Positions 18,954 through 30,000 of a DNA stretch of 64,000 nt are shown in pieces. The notes under the pieces are model-generated. The model was not told the DNA's origin, did no database searches, and saw only the letters and a list, made by a program, of their open reading frames with translations. This stretch comes from Chrysoporthe austroafricana (taxonomy: Eukaryota > Ascomycota > Sordariomycetes > Diaporthales > Cryphonectriaceae). The position numbers and the translations under genes are program-made. The DNA lies in contig JYIP02000012.1 in assembly GCA_001051155.2 (NCBI GenBank), positions 608,772 through 672,771 of the forward strand, written 5' to 3'. How positions within the stretch are numbered: the first letter of the stretch is position 1; each line of letters begins with the position of its first letter.

Positions 18954-21008
18954 TCACTCTTCCTCCCCCTCGGCATCCTCGTCCCCCTCGTCGACGAAGA
19001 TCTCGCTCTTCACCGACGTCCCGGCGCTCAGCTCCCCGACGGAGAAGGACGCGGCGGCCGAGCTGCCGACGACGGACGACGACGCGCTGGCGCTCAGGAA
19101 CGCCGGCGCGGCGACGTCCCGCTTCCGGCCGACGCCGCGGCCCTCGCTCGCCGCCCGCAGCGGGCTGTTGAGCGTCCAGGCGCCGGGCCCCACGGGCCGC
19201 ACGACGGCGACGTCGCTCCGCGTCACCCACTGCATCAGCGTCGGGTCCGCCGCGCCCCCGAACACCACCGGCTCCTCCTCCCCGAGCGCCGCCCGCTCCA
19301 GGTGCCGCGCCACGTGCTCCATGCGCTGGTCCCACGCGTCCGCGCCCGTGAACGCCACGCTGCACCGCGGCGCCGGGCACTGCATGCGCGTCGGCAGCTG
19401 GCACCGCTCGCGCAGGGCGTGCGCCTGCAGGTGCTTCACCCGCTCCTCCCAGTCGGCGGACGCGGCGGCCGCAGCGGCGGCGCTGCTGCTGCTGCCGGCG
19501 GAGGGGTGGTTCTTCTTGGACGCCGCCTTACCGCCGCCGCTGCCGTGCTTGCTGACGATCCCCGGCGTGTGCATCCGGCGGATGTGCTGGGTGTAGAGGT
19601 CCTTGCGGTTGAAGATGGCGCCGTTGGGGAGGGGCGGGCCGACGGGCTCGAGGCTCAGCGTGTGCTCGGCGGCGCCGCGGCCGGCGCGGCCGCGGCCCTT
19701 GCGGGGCGCCTTGGGGGGCGACAGGCTGTTCTTGGTGTGGGCGCAGCTGTCGATGTCGCAGAGCCAGTAGTGCAGGACGAGGTGCTGCGACATGACGTGG
19801 CGCTTCCACTCGTTCTTGCTGGCGAAGGTCGAGTTGCACCCGGCGAAGCGCAGCACGCAGATGAACGGCCGCGTGTGCTGCTTCTTGACGTGCGCCTGGC
19901 ACGCGGCCTCGTCCTTGAAGGAGACGGCACACTCCGGGCAGACGAACGGCGTGCTGCCGCCGCCCGTCGAGGGCGGCAGGGGCCGCGCGGGCTGGGGCAC
20001 GAGCGGCGCCGCCGTCCTCGTCCGCTTGGGCGAGCGCTCGAGCCTGGTCGGGGCGTCTCTCTTGGTGCGGCCGCTGCGGCGCAGGGAGGACGACGACGCT
20101 CGCTGCTTTCCGGGGTGGTATTCGCCGTCGTCATCGTCGTCGTCGCCGTCGTCTTGCTCCTCGCTCCCGGGAGAGTCCATATCGATCTCGGCGTCCGAGC
20201 CGTCGCTGTCTCTGGCGCTCGGCGTCGGATAGGGGTTCGTGACGTTGCCGGCGACGAAGATGGGTGCGTCCGGCATGCGGATCTGGATCTCTTCCTTGAC
20301 CACGACCGACACCTCGGGCATCATCGTGCCGTTGTAGCCCTGGTCGACGGAGGAGTGCCTGCTCGCGGTGTCCGCGGCAGTAGGGGCTGAGGTCTGGCTG
20401 CCGAATGTGTAGCTGCGCCGGGGGGAGTCGAAGCTGAGCAGTGCGGTGGACTCCTCCCAGTCGTTAGGGACCTCATCCGCCGGGCTGACATCCGACAGGG
20501 AGACACAAGAGTGGCCGTCCCCGGGGAAGCCGCCCATCGCGGAGAGGAAAAGCTGGGAGGACGCCTTGAAGGGGTCGACAGGCGCGGGCTGGACAGAAGG
20601 GAACATCGTCAGGTCAGGGGGCGTCGAGGGCATGTGGTCGGTGTAGTGGTCGGTGTCTGCGCGGGGGCTCAGGACACTGCCGCAGTGAGAGGGCTCCTGC
20701 GACGAGGAAGGGGACGCGTGACGGCGGTGTGATGCCACCGGAGGGATAGAGGCGACGGGCGGTGCGAGCGACGGGACCTGCTGCTGGGGCATCGGCACGA
20801 ACAGCGGCTGCCTCTGGTTGTCCGTCAGGAACCTCTCGATGGAGGCCTGGTTCCAGGAGGGCACGGGCTGGGCCAGGCCGTCCTGGCCCGTGAAGTCCAG
20901 GTCCCCGAGATAGCCCTCTGCTGTGTTGAGGCTGTCAAAGACGTGAGGACCCTGGAACTGCGGGAAGGCTGAGTAGGCGCCTTCGTAGGCGAAATGGGGA
21001 TACTCCAT
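18954..21008 (-). CDS. C2H2 zinc-finger transcription factor
   Basis: Single exon, 684 residues, starting at an ATG. The N-terminal half is Pro/Ser/Gln-rich and disordered-looking, typical of activation regions. There is a long Asp/Glu run near residue 290, then basic RRSGRTKRD and RSPKRTRT (probable nuclear signals). Fingers follow: FVCPECAVSF with HVKKQH; FICVLRFAGCNSTF with SKNEWKRHVMSQH; a degenerate WLCDIDSC unit whose histidines come after an insert (DLYTQHIRRMH); and MQCPAPRCSVAF with HVARH. This arrangement, with the central SKNEWKRH-x-x-SQH finger, is a fungal C2H2 type shared with the next gene. The C-terminus is acidic (EGDEDAEGEEE). Target genes are unknown. Confidence 0.82.
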   Translation of the reverse strand: MEYPHFAYEGAYSAFPQFQGPHVFDSLNTAEGYLGDLDFTGQDGLAQPVPSWNQASIERFLTDNQRQPLFVPMPQQQVPSLAPPVASIPPVASHRRHASPSSSQEPSHCGSVLSPRADTDHYTDHMPSTPPDLTMFPSVQPAPVDPFKASSQLFLSAMGGFPGDGHSCVSLSDVSPADEVPNDWEESTALLSFDSPRRSYTFGSQTSAPTAADTASRHSSVDQGYNGTMMPEVSVVVKEEIQIRMPDAPIFVAGNVTNPYPTPSARDSDGSDAEIDMDSPGSEEQDDGDDDDDDGEYHPGKQRASSSSLRRSGRTKRDAPTRLERSPKRTRTAAPLVPQPARPLPPSTGGGSTPFVCPECAVSFKDEAACQAHVKKQHTRPFICVLRFAGCNSTFASKNEWKRHVMSQHLVLHYWLCDIDSCAHTKNSLSPPKAPRKGRGRAGRGAAEHTLSLEPVGPPLPNGAIFNRKDLYTQHIRRMHTPGIVSKHGSGGGKAASKKNHPSAGSSSSAAAAAAASADWEERVKHLQAHALRERCQLPTRMQCPAPRCSVAFTGADAWDQRMEHVARHLERAALGEEEPVVFGGAADPTLMQWVTRSDVAVVRPVGPGAWTLNSPLRAASEGRGVGRKRDVAAPAFLSASASSSVVGSSAAASFSVGELSAGTSVKSEIFVDEGDEDAEGEEE

Positions 21009-21865
21009 GTTTTCTCTGTTCCACGGCGGATGCTGCTCGACGAGGCTATACTAAGTCGGTGCTTCTGGAAGACCTTCGAAAGGTCACACCCTAAGCCAAG
21101 GCCCCGCGGAGAGAGCTAGTGATAGATGCGAGCTGAGATGAGGAAGCACGGCCCCGGGGCACGATCCTCACAGCCTTATGATCAGTCAACCTGCCAGGGG
21201 GCGGCGCGGATACAGCGTCCCACAACGGTAACAGAGGAGGCGGGAGGAGGACAACGACGGTGCCAGGTGCAAAAATAACACTTAGGCAGAAGCCGTACAA
21301 ATAGTCTCGAGGGCATATAGATAAAAGACGAAGGATGTGGTCGGGAAGCGTCACCGAGGCGGCATGTTGTGGTAAAGGCCATGGCGACGGGGTGGCGGAG
21401 CCCGAGGCCTCGAGGATATGTATAAGAAGAAATCACCACGCCAGGGGACGACGGTATAGCACGGCAACACCACCGACCGCGAGGAATCCGGGGCGCGGGT
21501 GTGGGTGCCTCCCTCTGTGCGCCTAGTGACATCTGCGCAGAGCCGCATGGTGGAGACGATGGAATCTCAAGCCAATGCCCTCCCGTGGCTTCGTGCTCCC
21601 CCGACCGAGGCGGGCCAGTCAGGCCCCTGGGATGGCTGTCTTCCTGGTAATTGCCCGCTCCTTCTGCTTACGCCATGCCACGCCTGGCTTGTCTCGCCTA
21701 TGCAGGCCTCACCCCCCCCCTGGGCAGCCCTCCACGGCACTAGAGATCTGGCCGATCATGAGGGTGAGCCGTGAAGGAAGGGGGGGAACGGGGGGGGGAG
21801 AAGTATACTATGAGCGAGGCAGAGGCCCGCCAGTGCTGCGCCTCCTCTGCGCAGTGGTGCACGGA

Positions 21866-21880
21866 TAGAGAGAGAGAGAC

Positions 21881-21935
<55 letters not shown>
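21866..21935 (+). repeat. Compound GA / CA / GA microsatellite
   Basis: Seven GA units are followed by about 15 CA units (one CG interruption) and then about 12 GA units. A simple compound dinucleotide repeat in non-coding DNA. Confidence 0.95.
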
Positions 21936-23519
21936 CCATCGTGGGGTACTTTTGCTGACATGGACCATGGCCTCCCACCCTCCCCGATGACACCCCCCAT
22001 CCCATCGGCACGGGCTGGCCTCATCGAATCTTCGTCCGCGAACCGCCCGCGGACCCACCGCGGAGGGCAGTGGATTGGCTGGTGCTTCCCACACCGGCCC
22101 TCTCAGCTTGCGGCTCTGCGGTGGGGTTCCTGGATCAGTCTTACCCAAGGGTTGTGGCCGGTCGCGAGGGATCGCGCTCAATCTCTGCCCTCCCCCCGCC
22201 GGCCTGTCTGGGGGTGGGGCGTGGGCATTGTGTGCTTCTTGTTCAACACGAAGACAGCCAGCCAGCTCCCGACAAAGATCTTGTCCAGCTCTGGCGCCGG
22301 CCTGGCAACTCTCTGCGAACCCGCGCCAGGCCACCACATCGTCACGGCCGCAAGCACACCTGCGTGCGCCTGTGGGACAAGAAAGGGTGCAGGCGGCTCC
22401 GCCCCCGTTGACGCCGTGGCGTGCGGGCTTCGTCTGGTTTATCCGCACGAGCAACTTTTTTTTAGGCAGCGGTGCGAGGCAATCAAAGCAGGCGACGTCG
22501 ACACACACACACCTCCGCGGTCAAGTCCCGTCCAACAAACCTCCTGCCCAACCTCGTCTCGCGAGTAAAGGACCTGCAGAGGAGGGGAGGAGGGAGGTGA
22601 GGGGGTTCCATCGAGCTGCCAACACCGATCGTGCCGAGCGTCTGCGCTGGCCGTCCGCCATTTGACGCCGTGCCGTGGTAACGAATGTTCCCAACACAGG
22701 CCCAACAAGGCCCTTGTGAGTGTGTGTGGGTGCGTGCGCCGAGGGGCCAACAGCGACCGAAACTGCTACTTTTCAAAGTTTTTCCACGGACAGGGGGGGC
22801 CGCACGCCCGACCGCAGTGAGCGTGCTGCAGATCAGGCCACTCAGAGCCGCGAGAGCCAGTGTGCCTATGCGTGGCACAGCAGCAAGCCGCCGGCTGCCC
22901 TGCCCTGCCCTGCCCTCTCTCTCTCTCTTACACGTCGGTCTGAGGCGTGGGCAGCACTTGAGCCGCAGTGTCGTATCCGGATGTCTCCAATGAAGAGATT
23001 TCCCTCTTGCGATCCATCTTGGCCCCCAACCTTGCCCTGTAGGGGTGGCTGTCGCCGGGGGGCTGTGATGACAGGCTCAGTTGGCATGCATGTCTAGGGC
23101 CCCGTCTGGACAACCCAGTCGCTCGGAGCTGAACCGGTTTGACGGCTTATCCTCCTCAGCCAGCGTGCCAGGTGGTGACGATCTTCACCTGATGGTGGGT
23201 GACAGTTGGTAAGAAGAGGAGACAACAAGGGAAAAAAAAAAAAAAAAAAAAAAAAATTTTCCTTCTCTTAAAACGAAAACTGAGAAAACAGTCATCCCGT
23301 CCGGCGGGAAGCGCTCGTGCCAGCCAGTCGGTGCGTGCGCGCTGTAATGTTGGTGACCCGGCACGCGCGAACCCGGGGGCAGATGGTGACAGCAGTGCCG
23401 GACGATGCATCATCCTGCAAGAGGCCCGCCCCCCGCCTTACCGCATCTGGGGGGTCGGCAGGCCGTGGGCGCCTCGGCCGCGGGCCATCATCCTGTGGTT
23501 CGCTTTGCCGTGCGTGCAT

Positions 23520-23640
23520 ATTGGCTGGGGGGGGGGGGCGCTGCCTTATCANGGCCCGCGCCCGGGGGCCCCCACCCGGTGGTTCCCTTGTCCTGGGCGT
23601 GAATTAGGGGGGGGGGGGGGGGGCGCTGCCTTATCAGGCG
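23520..23640 (+). repeat. Duplicated edge around a one-base gap (N at 23552)
   Basis: The sequence GGGGGCGCTGCCTTATCA occurs just before the N and again about 85 bp later, each time after a long G run. The second copy continues smoothly (GGCGGCAGG). The first copy may be an incorrectly joined contig end that stopped at the G run. The sequence alone cannot say whether this is a real tandem duplication or an assembly fault. Confidence 0.6.
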
Positions 23641-24064
23641 GCAGGTTTTCTGTCCTCATGACTAAGGCGGGCGAACCACGTTGTGGCCCGCCTTTCTGCA
23701 GGAGACTCGACTCTCGAGGGTCTCGATCTGTGACACGGTGTTCATGCCGTCAGGCGGTGCTCTGCTTGCTGCTCCATCCATCCATCCATCCATCCGGGAG
23801 GGGGGGCTGAGTGTGCTGCAAGGACGGCAGAGATGCGTCCGCTACTTCGGATGGCCTCAAATCATGATTAAGCCCAATGCAATTAAAGTTTTTTTGAGGG
23901 AGGGTCGCTAATCCCTCCCGGCTACGGTACCGGCTTCTGCAAGACATCGTGGGAGGCGCGAGTAGGAAAACAAAACCGTGAATCGTCCAGACACGCCTGC
24001 TGCCTCTCGTGCTAAGCCTCCCCCCCTTCCCTCCCCCCCAAAGGGCGCCCACCAGGCAGGATCT

Positions 24065-27042
24065 TCATAGCTCCGGATCTACTAGAGCTACGTCTATACT
24101 GCAATTATCACACTGCTCATGGCCGCAGCTGGGGTCGAGACATACAGAGCTGAAGCTCTTGAGATACTGCTCGCCGCAGTCGCACTGGGTGAGTCGTTAG
24201 CCAGGTGGGAGCAGGAGAGCGCGAGGGTCCAACTTACGCAATACCACACCGCGCTGGCCCGTGCCCTCTTCTGCGGCCTCGGCTGCTGCTGCGTCTCTCC
24301 ATCCGCACGCCTCTTGAGCGAGCGGCCCCCTCCGCCGTCCGCCTGGGCTGGGGAGGGGGCCGGGGGCTCGGCCGGTCTGTCCGTGCTGGCGGCGTCGATC
24401 TCCTTCAGGGCGACGTTGCCCTCCGAGCCCCCGGGCTCCATGCTCTTCCACTGGGACATGTCCAGGTCCTCGGCGAAGTGCTGGTCGATGTGGTTGACCC
24501 GGCCCACCCAGGCCTTCAGGCCCTTCTCCTTGACCTTGACCATCTTCTCGCAGAACCCGCACCAGAAGCTGACCTCGTAGTTGCGGGGGTCGAGGCAGCT
24601 CTGCAGCTTGGCCTCGACGTCGGCGGCGCTCGCGATGTCGTGGTCCCGCAGCAGGTGGGTCTTGAACTGCTCCCGGCGGTTGTACGTCCTGCCGCAGGCC
24701 TCGCCCGCGCCGGCGAGGCTCCGCTCGCTGCACTTCCACAGCTCGAGCTGGTAGTGCTGGCTGTTCTCGTGGCGCATCCAGTCGTTCTTGCTGCCGAAGC
24801 TCTTGTTGCACCGGGGGAACGTGCACCTGTAGGGCTTGGCGTGGCGCTTGAGATGCTTCCTGCAGCCTGTGTGTTAGCAACATGGGCGGATCGGGATGGC
24901 AGGTCCAGCTGACCTTAGCTCGCACCGCCTTGCGAAGGTCTTGTTGCAACCTGCATGGGTGCAGACAATGGTGCTCTTGTTATTATTATTATTCGCGTCG
25001 GCGGGGTTCTTGGCCTCTGGCTCGGTTTCGGCCTCCCTGGGTTTCTCATAGCCCAGTCTCCCCAGCGCCTCCGCGAGGGTTGCCTTATCCAGCCTGCCTA
25101 GTATCTCTGCGAGCGTCCCCTTGTCCTCGAGGGCCTTGAGCAGGCCAGTGGTCTTGTCCTTGTTGCTGGTGTTTGGGTCATCCGGAGATGAGCCGCTGGC
25201 CCTTGACTGCCCAGCTTGGCTCGCGGTCGCATCCTGAGAGGTCGGCGAGTTTTCAGAGCCGGAGCTTGAATCCGGAGACATCGATGCGCGGGACGACTCG
25301 TCATCCTCCGCCCCGACAGGATCCTCCTGCAGGTCACCAGTCCATGCGTCGATGGTCTGCCCGATGGCGAAACCCGCTGGCAGCCCGCCCTGGACCGCCG
25401 GGGATGCCAGGTCTGCCATGCCCTGTGCGTCAGACTGGTCATCTTCTACCACAGACTTATCGTCCGGCATTGGAGCCCCGCCCAAGAAACTTGAATGGAG
25501 ACTGATGCTGTGGTGTCCATCAAGAGGGCCGCTGAGGTCCGAACCGTCTTCGAGCTCGATAGCGCGCTCCCCTAGGTGAGATAAGGTAGTATCCACGTCG
25601 TATGCGACTGGCTGCATCGGCATCATTGTGTTCGAGTTGTGGCCGCTGGCCCGGGTGACCCGCAGCACCTCCAGCTGGTGGCGGGTGACGACGGCATCTT
25701 GGAACATCTGCTGGTCGATCTGCTGGTGAATATAATGGTTGAACGTGGATGGATCTCTCGATGCTTCCTCCTGGACCGTGTGCAGACCCAGCGCCCAGGA
25801 GTTGGACCCTAGGATATCGCCGTTATGATGGATGTCGGTGGGGAGGTCAGCGTTTCTGACGGATGATCCCATGCCGGCAAGAGCAAGATCAGGTCCTGGG
25901 GACGGTAGCGGTCTGGCCAGCCATGTCAGTCACGCCGCCTCGAGGGGGCCTGGAGATTTTGGTGGGGGGGAGGGGGGTATCTCGGCTCACTTATACTCGT
26001 ATTTCTTCAGCTGCTCGTCCGTGACCGGCATGTGATGAACCCTCTTCAGATGCTGCCGAAAGTTGTCGGCACGCGGCCAGTTCTTGCCCCTGGAGCGACA
26101 CTCCGGCACAGAGCACCTGTAATACTTGCCGCCGGGGTATAGTTCAGGGTGGCGGCTCTTCATGTGCCGCTCGACATCGTTCGGGGTGCTGAAGCCCTGG
26201 TCGCGCGAACAGCCGGCGACTCTACACCGATAGGGCTTCTCGTGCCTCTGCGTGTGCTTTCTTCACGGCCACCATCAGCTCAAGCCGCATGGGGGTGGGG
26301 GTGGGGGTGGGAATAGCAGTGGGAGCACATACTTCAGCTCGGACTTGGTCCTCAGCTCGCTTTTGCAGTGGTGGCAGAAGAAGGACTTGCTGTCGCCCGC
26401 CTTCGCAGGTGCGTCGGCGTCGAGAACAGACCCCGCCGAGACGGCCCAGTGTTCCGACGGCGGCATGGACCGGTTGCTGGGGAAGCCCGCCGCCGAGTGG
26501 CTGGCGACGCTGGCCGTCTCGCCGGACTGGTCGCACTCTCCGTAGACGGACCCGTTGGCCACGCTGTGCCCGGTCCGGCTCATGGTCCCGTAGCCCGAGT
26601 CCGACGGCGCATGGCTGCGGTGCGCGGGCAGGGGCTCCCCGCCGTGTGTGTAGCTGTTAACGAGCCTCGCCCCGTGCCGCGACGGGGCGCCGTTCCTCCC
26701 GACGATGGGATTCCACGGCTCCGAGGCCGCGCCCCAGCCCCACAGATGGCGCTGGCGCGGCGGCCCCATCAGGTCGTCCGCCGACTGCGGCGTCCGGTGG
26801 CCGCCGGGCGTCTGCAGGTCGCAGAACGGCTCGGTCAGGCCGGGGCTTGGGGCCAGGAGGGACACGCCGCCGCCGACGCTGTTCAGGTCAGGCTCGATGG
26901 GCAGCGGCCGCGGCTTCATATGGGGGCCGAGTGCCTAGGCAGCAGGTCATCAGACGGGACTAGAGTAGTAGTAGGGGGGGTGGGGGGAGCACGGCCTGCA
27001 TACCATACGGCGTTCCTGCACGTTGAACGAGGCCCGGGCCAT
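24065..27042 (-). CDS. C2H2 zinc-finger regulator with two finger clusters and C-terminal Cys-rich knot
   Basis: Six exons fit: 27042..27004, 26934..26333, 26260..25991, 25912..24914, 24859..24238 and 24184..24065, giving 883 residues. The first cluster (exons 2-3) has FFCHHCKSEL with HTQRH, YRCRVAGC with HMKSRH, and YYRCSVPEC with HLKRVHH. The second (exons 4-5) has IVCTHAGCNKTF with HLKRH, YRCTFPRCNKSF with SKNDWMRHENSQH, and ACGRTYNRREQFKTHLLRDH. The last exon adds a Cys cluster (WYCCDCGEQY, CLDPSCGHEQCDNC) seen at the end of related fungal proteins. The long middle is Ser/Asp-rich. Exon 1 (13 residues) is least certain; without it the start is the ATG at 26919. It shares the SKN-x-W-x-RH finger with the gene at 18954, so the two are probably ancient paralogues. 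Confidence 0.78.
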
Positions 27043-30000
27043 GATGCTATCGTGAGATCAGCGTCCCGCGGCCGGAAGACGTATGCGCGCACAACAAAAG
27101 ACCTTGAGCGACGGCCTGTCCTCCTCTGTCACAGGCCTAGCCGGTGCCGTGCTACCCGGTGATCAGGAAGCCTGGGCAGCTCAGGGTGCACTGTGAGGGC
27201 GTCGTGCGGCGGACCGTGGGCTACAGACGCATCGGACGCGCAGAGGGTGAGAGGGCGGAGGGGGCGAGGCGGGCTGGTGGAACGGTCCGGATGAGAGAGG
27301 AGGACCAGAGGCTGGGCGGCCAGCCGGTCTCGTGCAGGACAGGACGCGAGGTGCGGCGGGACGAGGAGGACAAGGCGGCGTCAGCATGTATAAAGGAGCC
27401 CCGACGGCGCCCCTCGAGTCATGCAGAAAGAGAGACCAAGAGATCGCAGACCCGTCCTGTGCTGTCCTGCCCTGGAAGCAGGGCACTGGCACTGGGTATA
27501 CGGATGGCGAGCTGGCGTTTTGGGGCCCAGATGGGCTCACGGGTGCTGGTGCCGTGGTGACCGCGCTGGCGCTGGCGCCGGTGCCGCAATGTCACCAGCT
27601 CAGCCAGGACTCGGGCGTCGACGGTGACACAAAGATGGGGAGCAGCAGCAGGGGGGGATCACGGGAACGCCATCTGCACTTTCACCGAGGCCAGTTCTTG
27701 TCTTGTCTTGTCTTGTCTCGTCTTGAGTTGTTGCGCGGGCCGTCAAGGGGGGGGGGGCGGAAAGAAGGGGAGAGCACCACCCAACACCATCAAAAAAAAA
27801 AAAAAAAAAGCCTCCAAAACACCAAAAGAGGCAGGGGCGCAGCGACACCCTGGGCGTGGGGTTGGCCGGCCGGAGCGCAGCCGATGACGCCGCACCCCGC
27901 AACCNGGGGTGGGGGGGGGGGGGGGGGGGGGGAAGAGAAGAAAAGAGGGGGGAAGAAAAAAAAAGAGAGAAAACAAACCAAAAACATAAAAAAAAAAAAA
28001 AAAAAGCATCCAAAACACCAAAAGAGGCAGAGGCGCAGCGACAACCTGGGCGTGGTGTTGGCCGGCAGGATCGCAGGCGATGACGCCGCACCCTGCAACT
28101 CTTCGCTAGCTGTACACCACACCGCACACCACACACACACACACGACATAGTCTCGAGATCGCAGCCGGCAGCCATATCCCACACCCAGTACAGCCCCTA
28201 CTACTGCGCAGTAAGGCAACCAGGCGCCCCCGCCTCACTTTTTGGGCCTTGGCGCCCTTCCACAGGGCATTTTCGGTGTGGAGGGCGCCGCCCGGCCAAT
28301 GGGAGCGCCTGGCGCGGCACCTCAACAGAGGGCGGCTGTCGCAGCGGGGTGGAGGCGACCAAGGCGACCTTCAGCTCGCTCGGTCAGGGGATTGGGCAAC
28401 CTGCTCTGGGGGGCCTCGCCATCTTCTGGGTTGGGTTGGCACGGCTGCGTCGGGTCGGCGACTCGAGACGAGACAAGGCAACCAGAAAATCACGTGCTGC
28501 GTGTGCCCCTGCGCCAGCCAGCGCCAGCATTCACCATCATCTTCATCATCGTCATCGTCATTACCGTCCGTCAACCTCACCACTCACCTCAGCCCCCTCG
28601 CCAGCACAGCGGCGGTGACGGCCGGCCACGCCAGCTTGCTCCGTAGACGTCGACACCGGGGAGACAGACAGCTATAGGCCCCACAGGGGATCTGCTCGCA
28701 CTCACCGCCGACGACAGCAGGCAATGCCAGCCCAAATCATCCCATCCCATCCCATCCCAACCCAACCCGACCCGACCCGCGCGAGGCGATTGATGCGTCA
28801 CTCACCCTCACCCACACCCACGCCCACACACATCTCAGCCACACCTGCGCGGGACCCGGTGCTCTGTGAACTTGGCCGCGCCGTGCTTTGTCCTCGTGGC
28901 CTCGACCTTGCGTTCCCCGCCGGCGAGGGCGTTCCTCGGCTGGGGGCGCCCGCCCCTGCGAGCCTATCAGGAGGCGCCCCCAGGTCCTCCCTCTGCATTC
29001 TCCCGCGACTCGGGCGGGTGAGATGACGGCACTGCGCCTCGGATCTGGCGATGCTGGGCCTCGCGATCTGACTGCCGTCCTGTACTAGGGAGGAGAAGAA
29101 CCGCCCTTCCCTCCCCCTCCCCTCCCCCCACGTCCCCTTACTTCCAGCTGTCACACCCTGGGCCTCGGGTCGGCGAACTGGGCGGAACCCCCCGGCGCGT
29201 AGGCCAGGCTGGTTCTCGCCCGACATCCTCTACGCCGTTCTTCTGGATCGCGCCTCGGAATCTCGCTAGGAACCCAGCGCACGGCTTGGGACTGCCGGTC
29301 GCATTCGAGAACCAGCATGCTGCGCGACTGTGCGGAGACCACATGTGAGACCCTGCCGGGGCTTGCCTTGGGGGGCCTGTGGTGTGGACTGCCGTGCCGG
29401 CACATCTCTCTAGGGGTGTGTGGTTTCTCTGGGCTGACCAATCTTCAGGACCCGTATGAGCCTTTTCGGGAGAGGAGGGGGGCACCGTGGCAGGCTCTCA
29501 CTGCACGACGGCGACCTGGAGCCGATGAGCCTCTGGCCCAGAACGTAGATCTCCGGCCGTGTGTCAGGCTGGCACGCTGGATGGGTAAGCCTTGGGGGTC
29601 TAGAACAATGGGCCGCGCGATCTATCGAGACCGCAGCTGCGGGATCACCCTTTCGGAAATCGCTGTGAGGACCATCTTGTCGAAGTGTGGGCCTGCCCGC
29701 GTCCAGGCCATGTATGGCATTGTGTGTCTTGCAGAAATCGGTGAGCTCCCGGTCTCAGGGTCTCGGGCTGCCTACCAATAACCCGGTTTCCAGACCAAGG
29801 GGCGCTGACGCTGCAAATTGATTCGATCGCTAAATTCTTACTACACTTGGAATTGCACGTACCGCTTGGCCCCCCGGCGCCGTGCATCCGGCCTCTCGTC
29901 TGGCAGGCTGTGTGTCTGTCCTTGAACAGCCCCCCGTCGTACATGCCACAGGACATGACATGTCTTTCCAAGATCTGCCGCAACGTCCGGCGGCGGGGGG

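Larger units (their letters stand above)
21009..24064. other. Long GC-rich upstream region with microsatellites and one gap
   Basis: About 3 kb upstream of the first C2H2 gene. Very GC-rich with many overlapping open frames on both strands, none with a motif. It holds a GA/CA/GA compound microsatellite (21866-21935), a short GCCCT repeat near 22895, a 25-base A run (23232-23256), an ATCC repeat (23772-23793) and a single N at 23552 beside G runs. Probably promoter plus long 5' leader of the regulator gene. Confidence 0.55.

Noticed and set aside
19302..20390. 362-codon open frame on the plus strand and several others across the first C2H2 gene
   Set aside because: Antisense shadow of the C2H2 coding sequence; composition is Arg/Ala/Gly runs caused by high GC, with no motif.
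21756..22568. 250- and 265-codon frames over the GA/CA microsatellite
   Set aside because: Both strands open because of dinucleotide repeats (Thr-His / Ser-Leu runs); no motif.
27332..28618. 428-codon frame crossing poly-A, poly-G and an N
   Set aside because: Translates to Lys and Gly runs from homopolymers; contains an undefined base; no domain.
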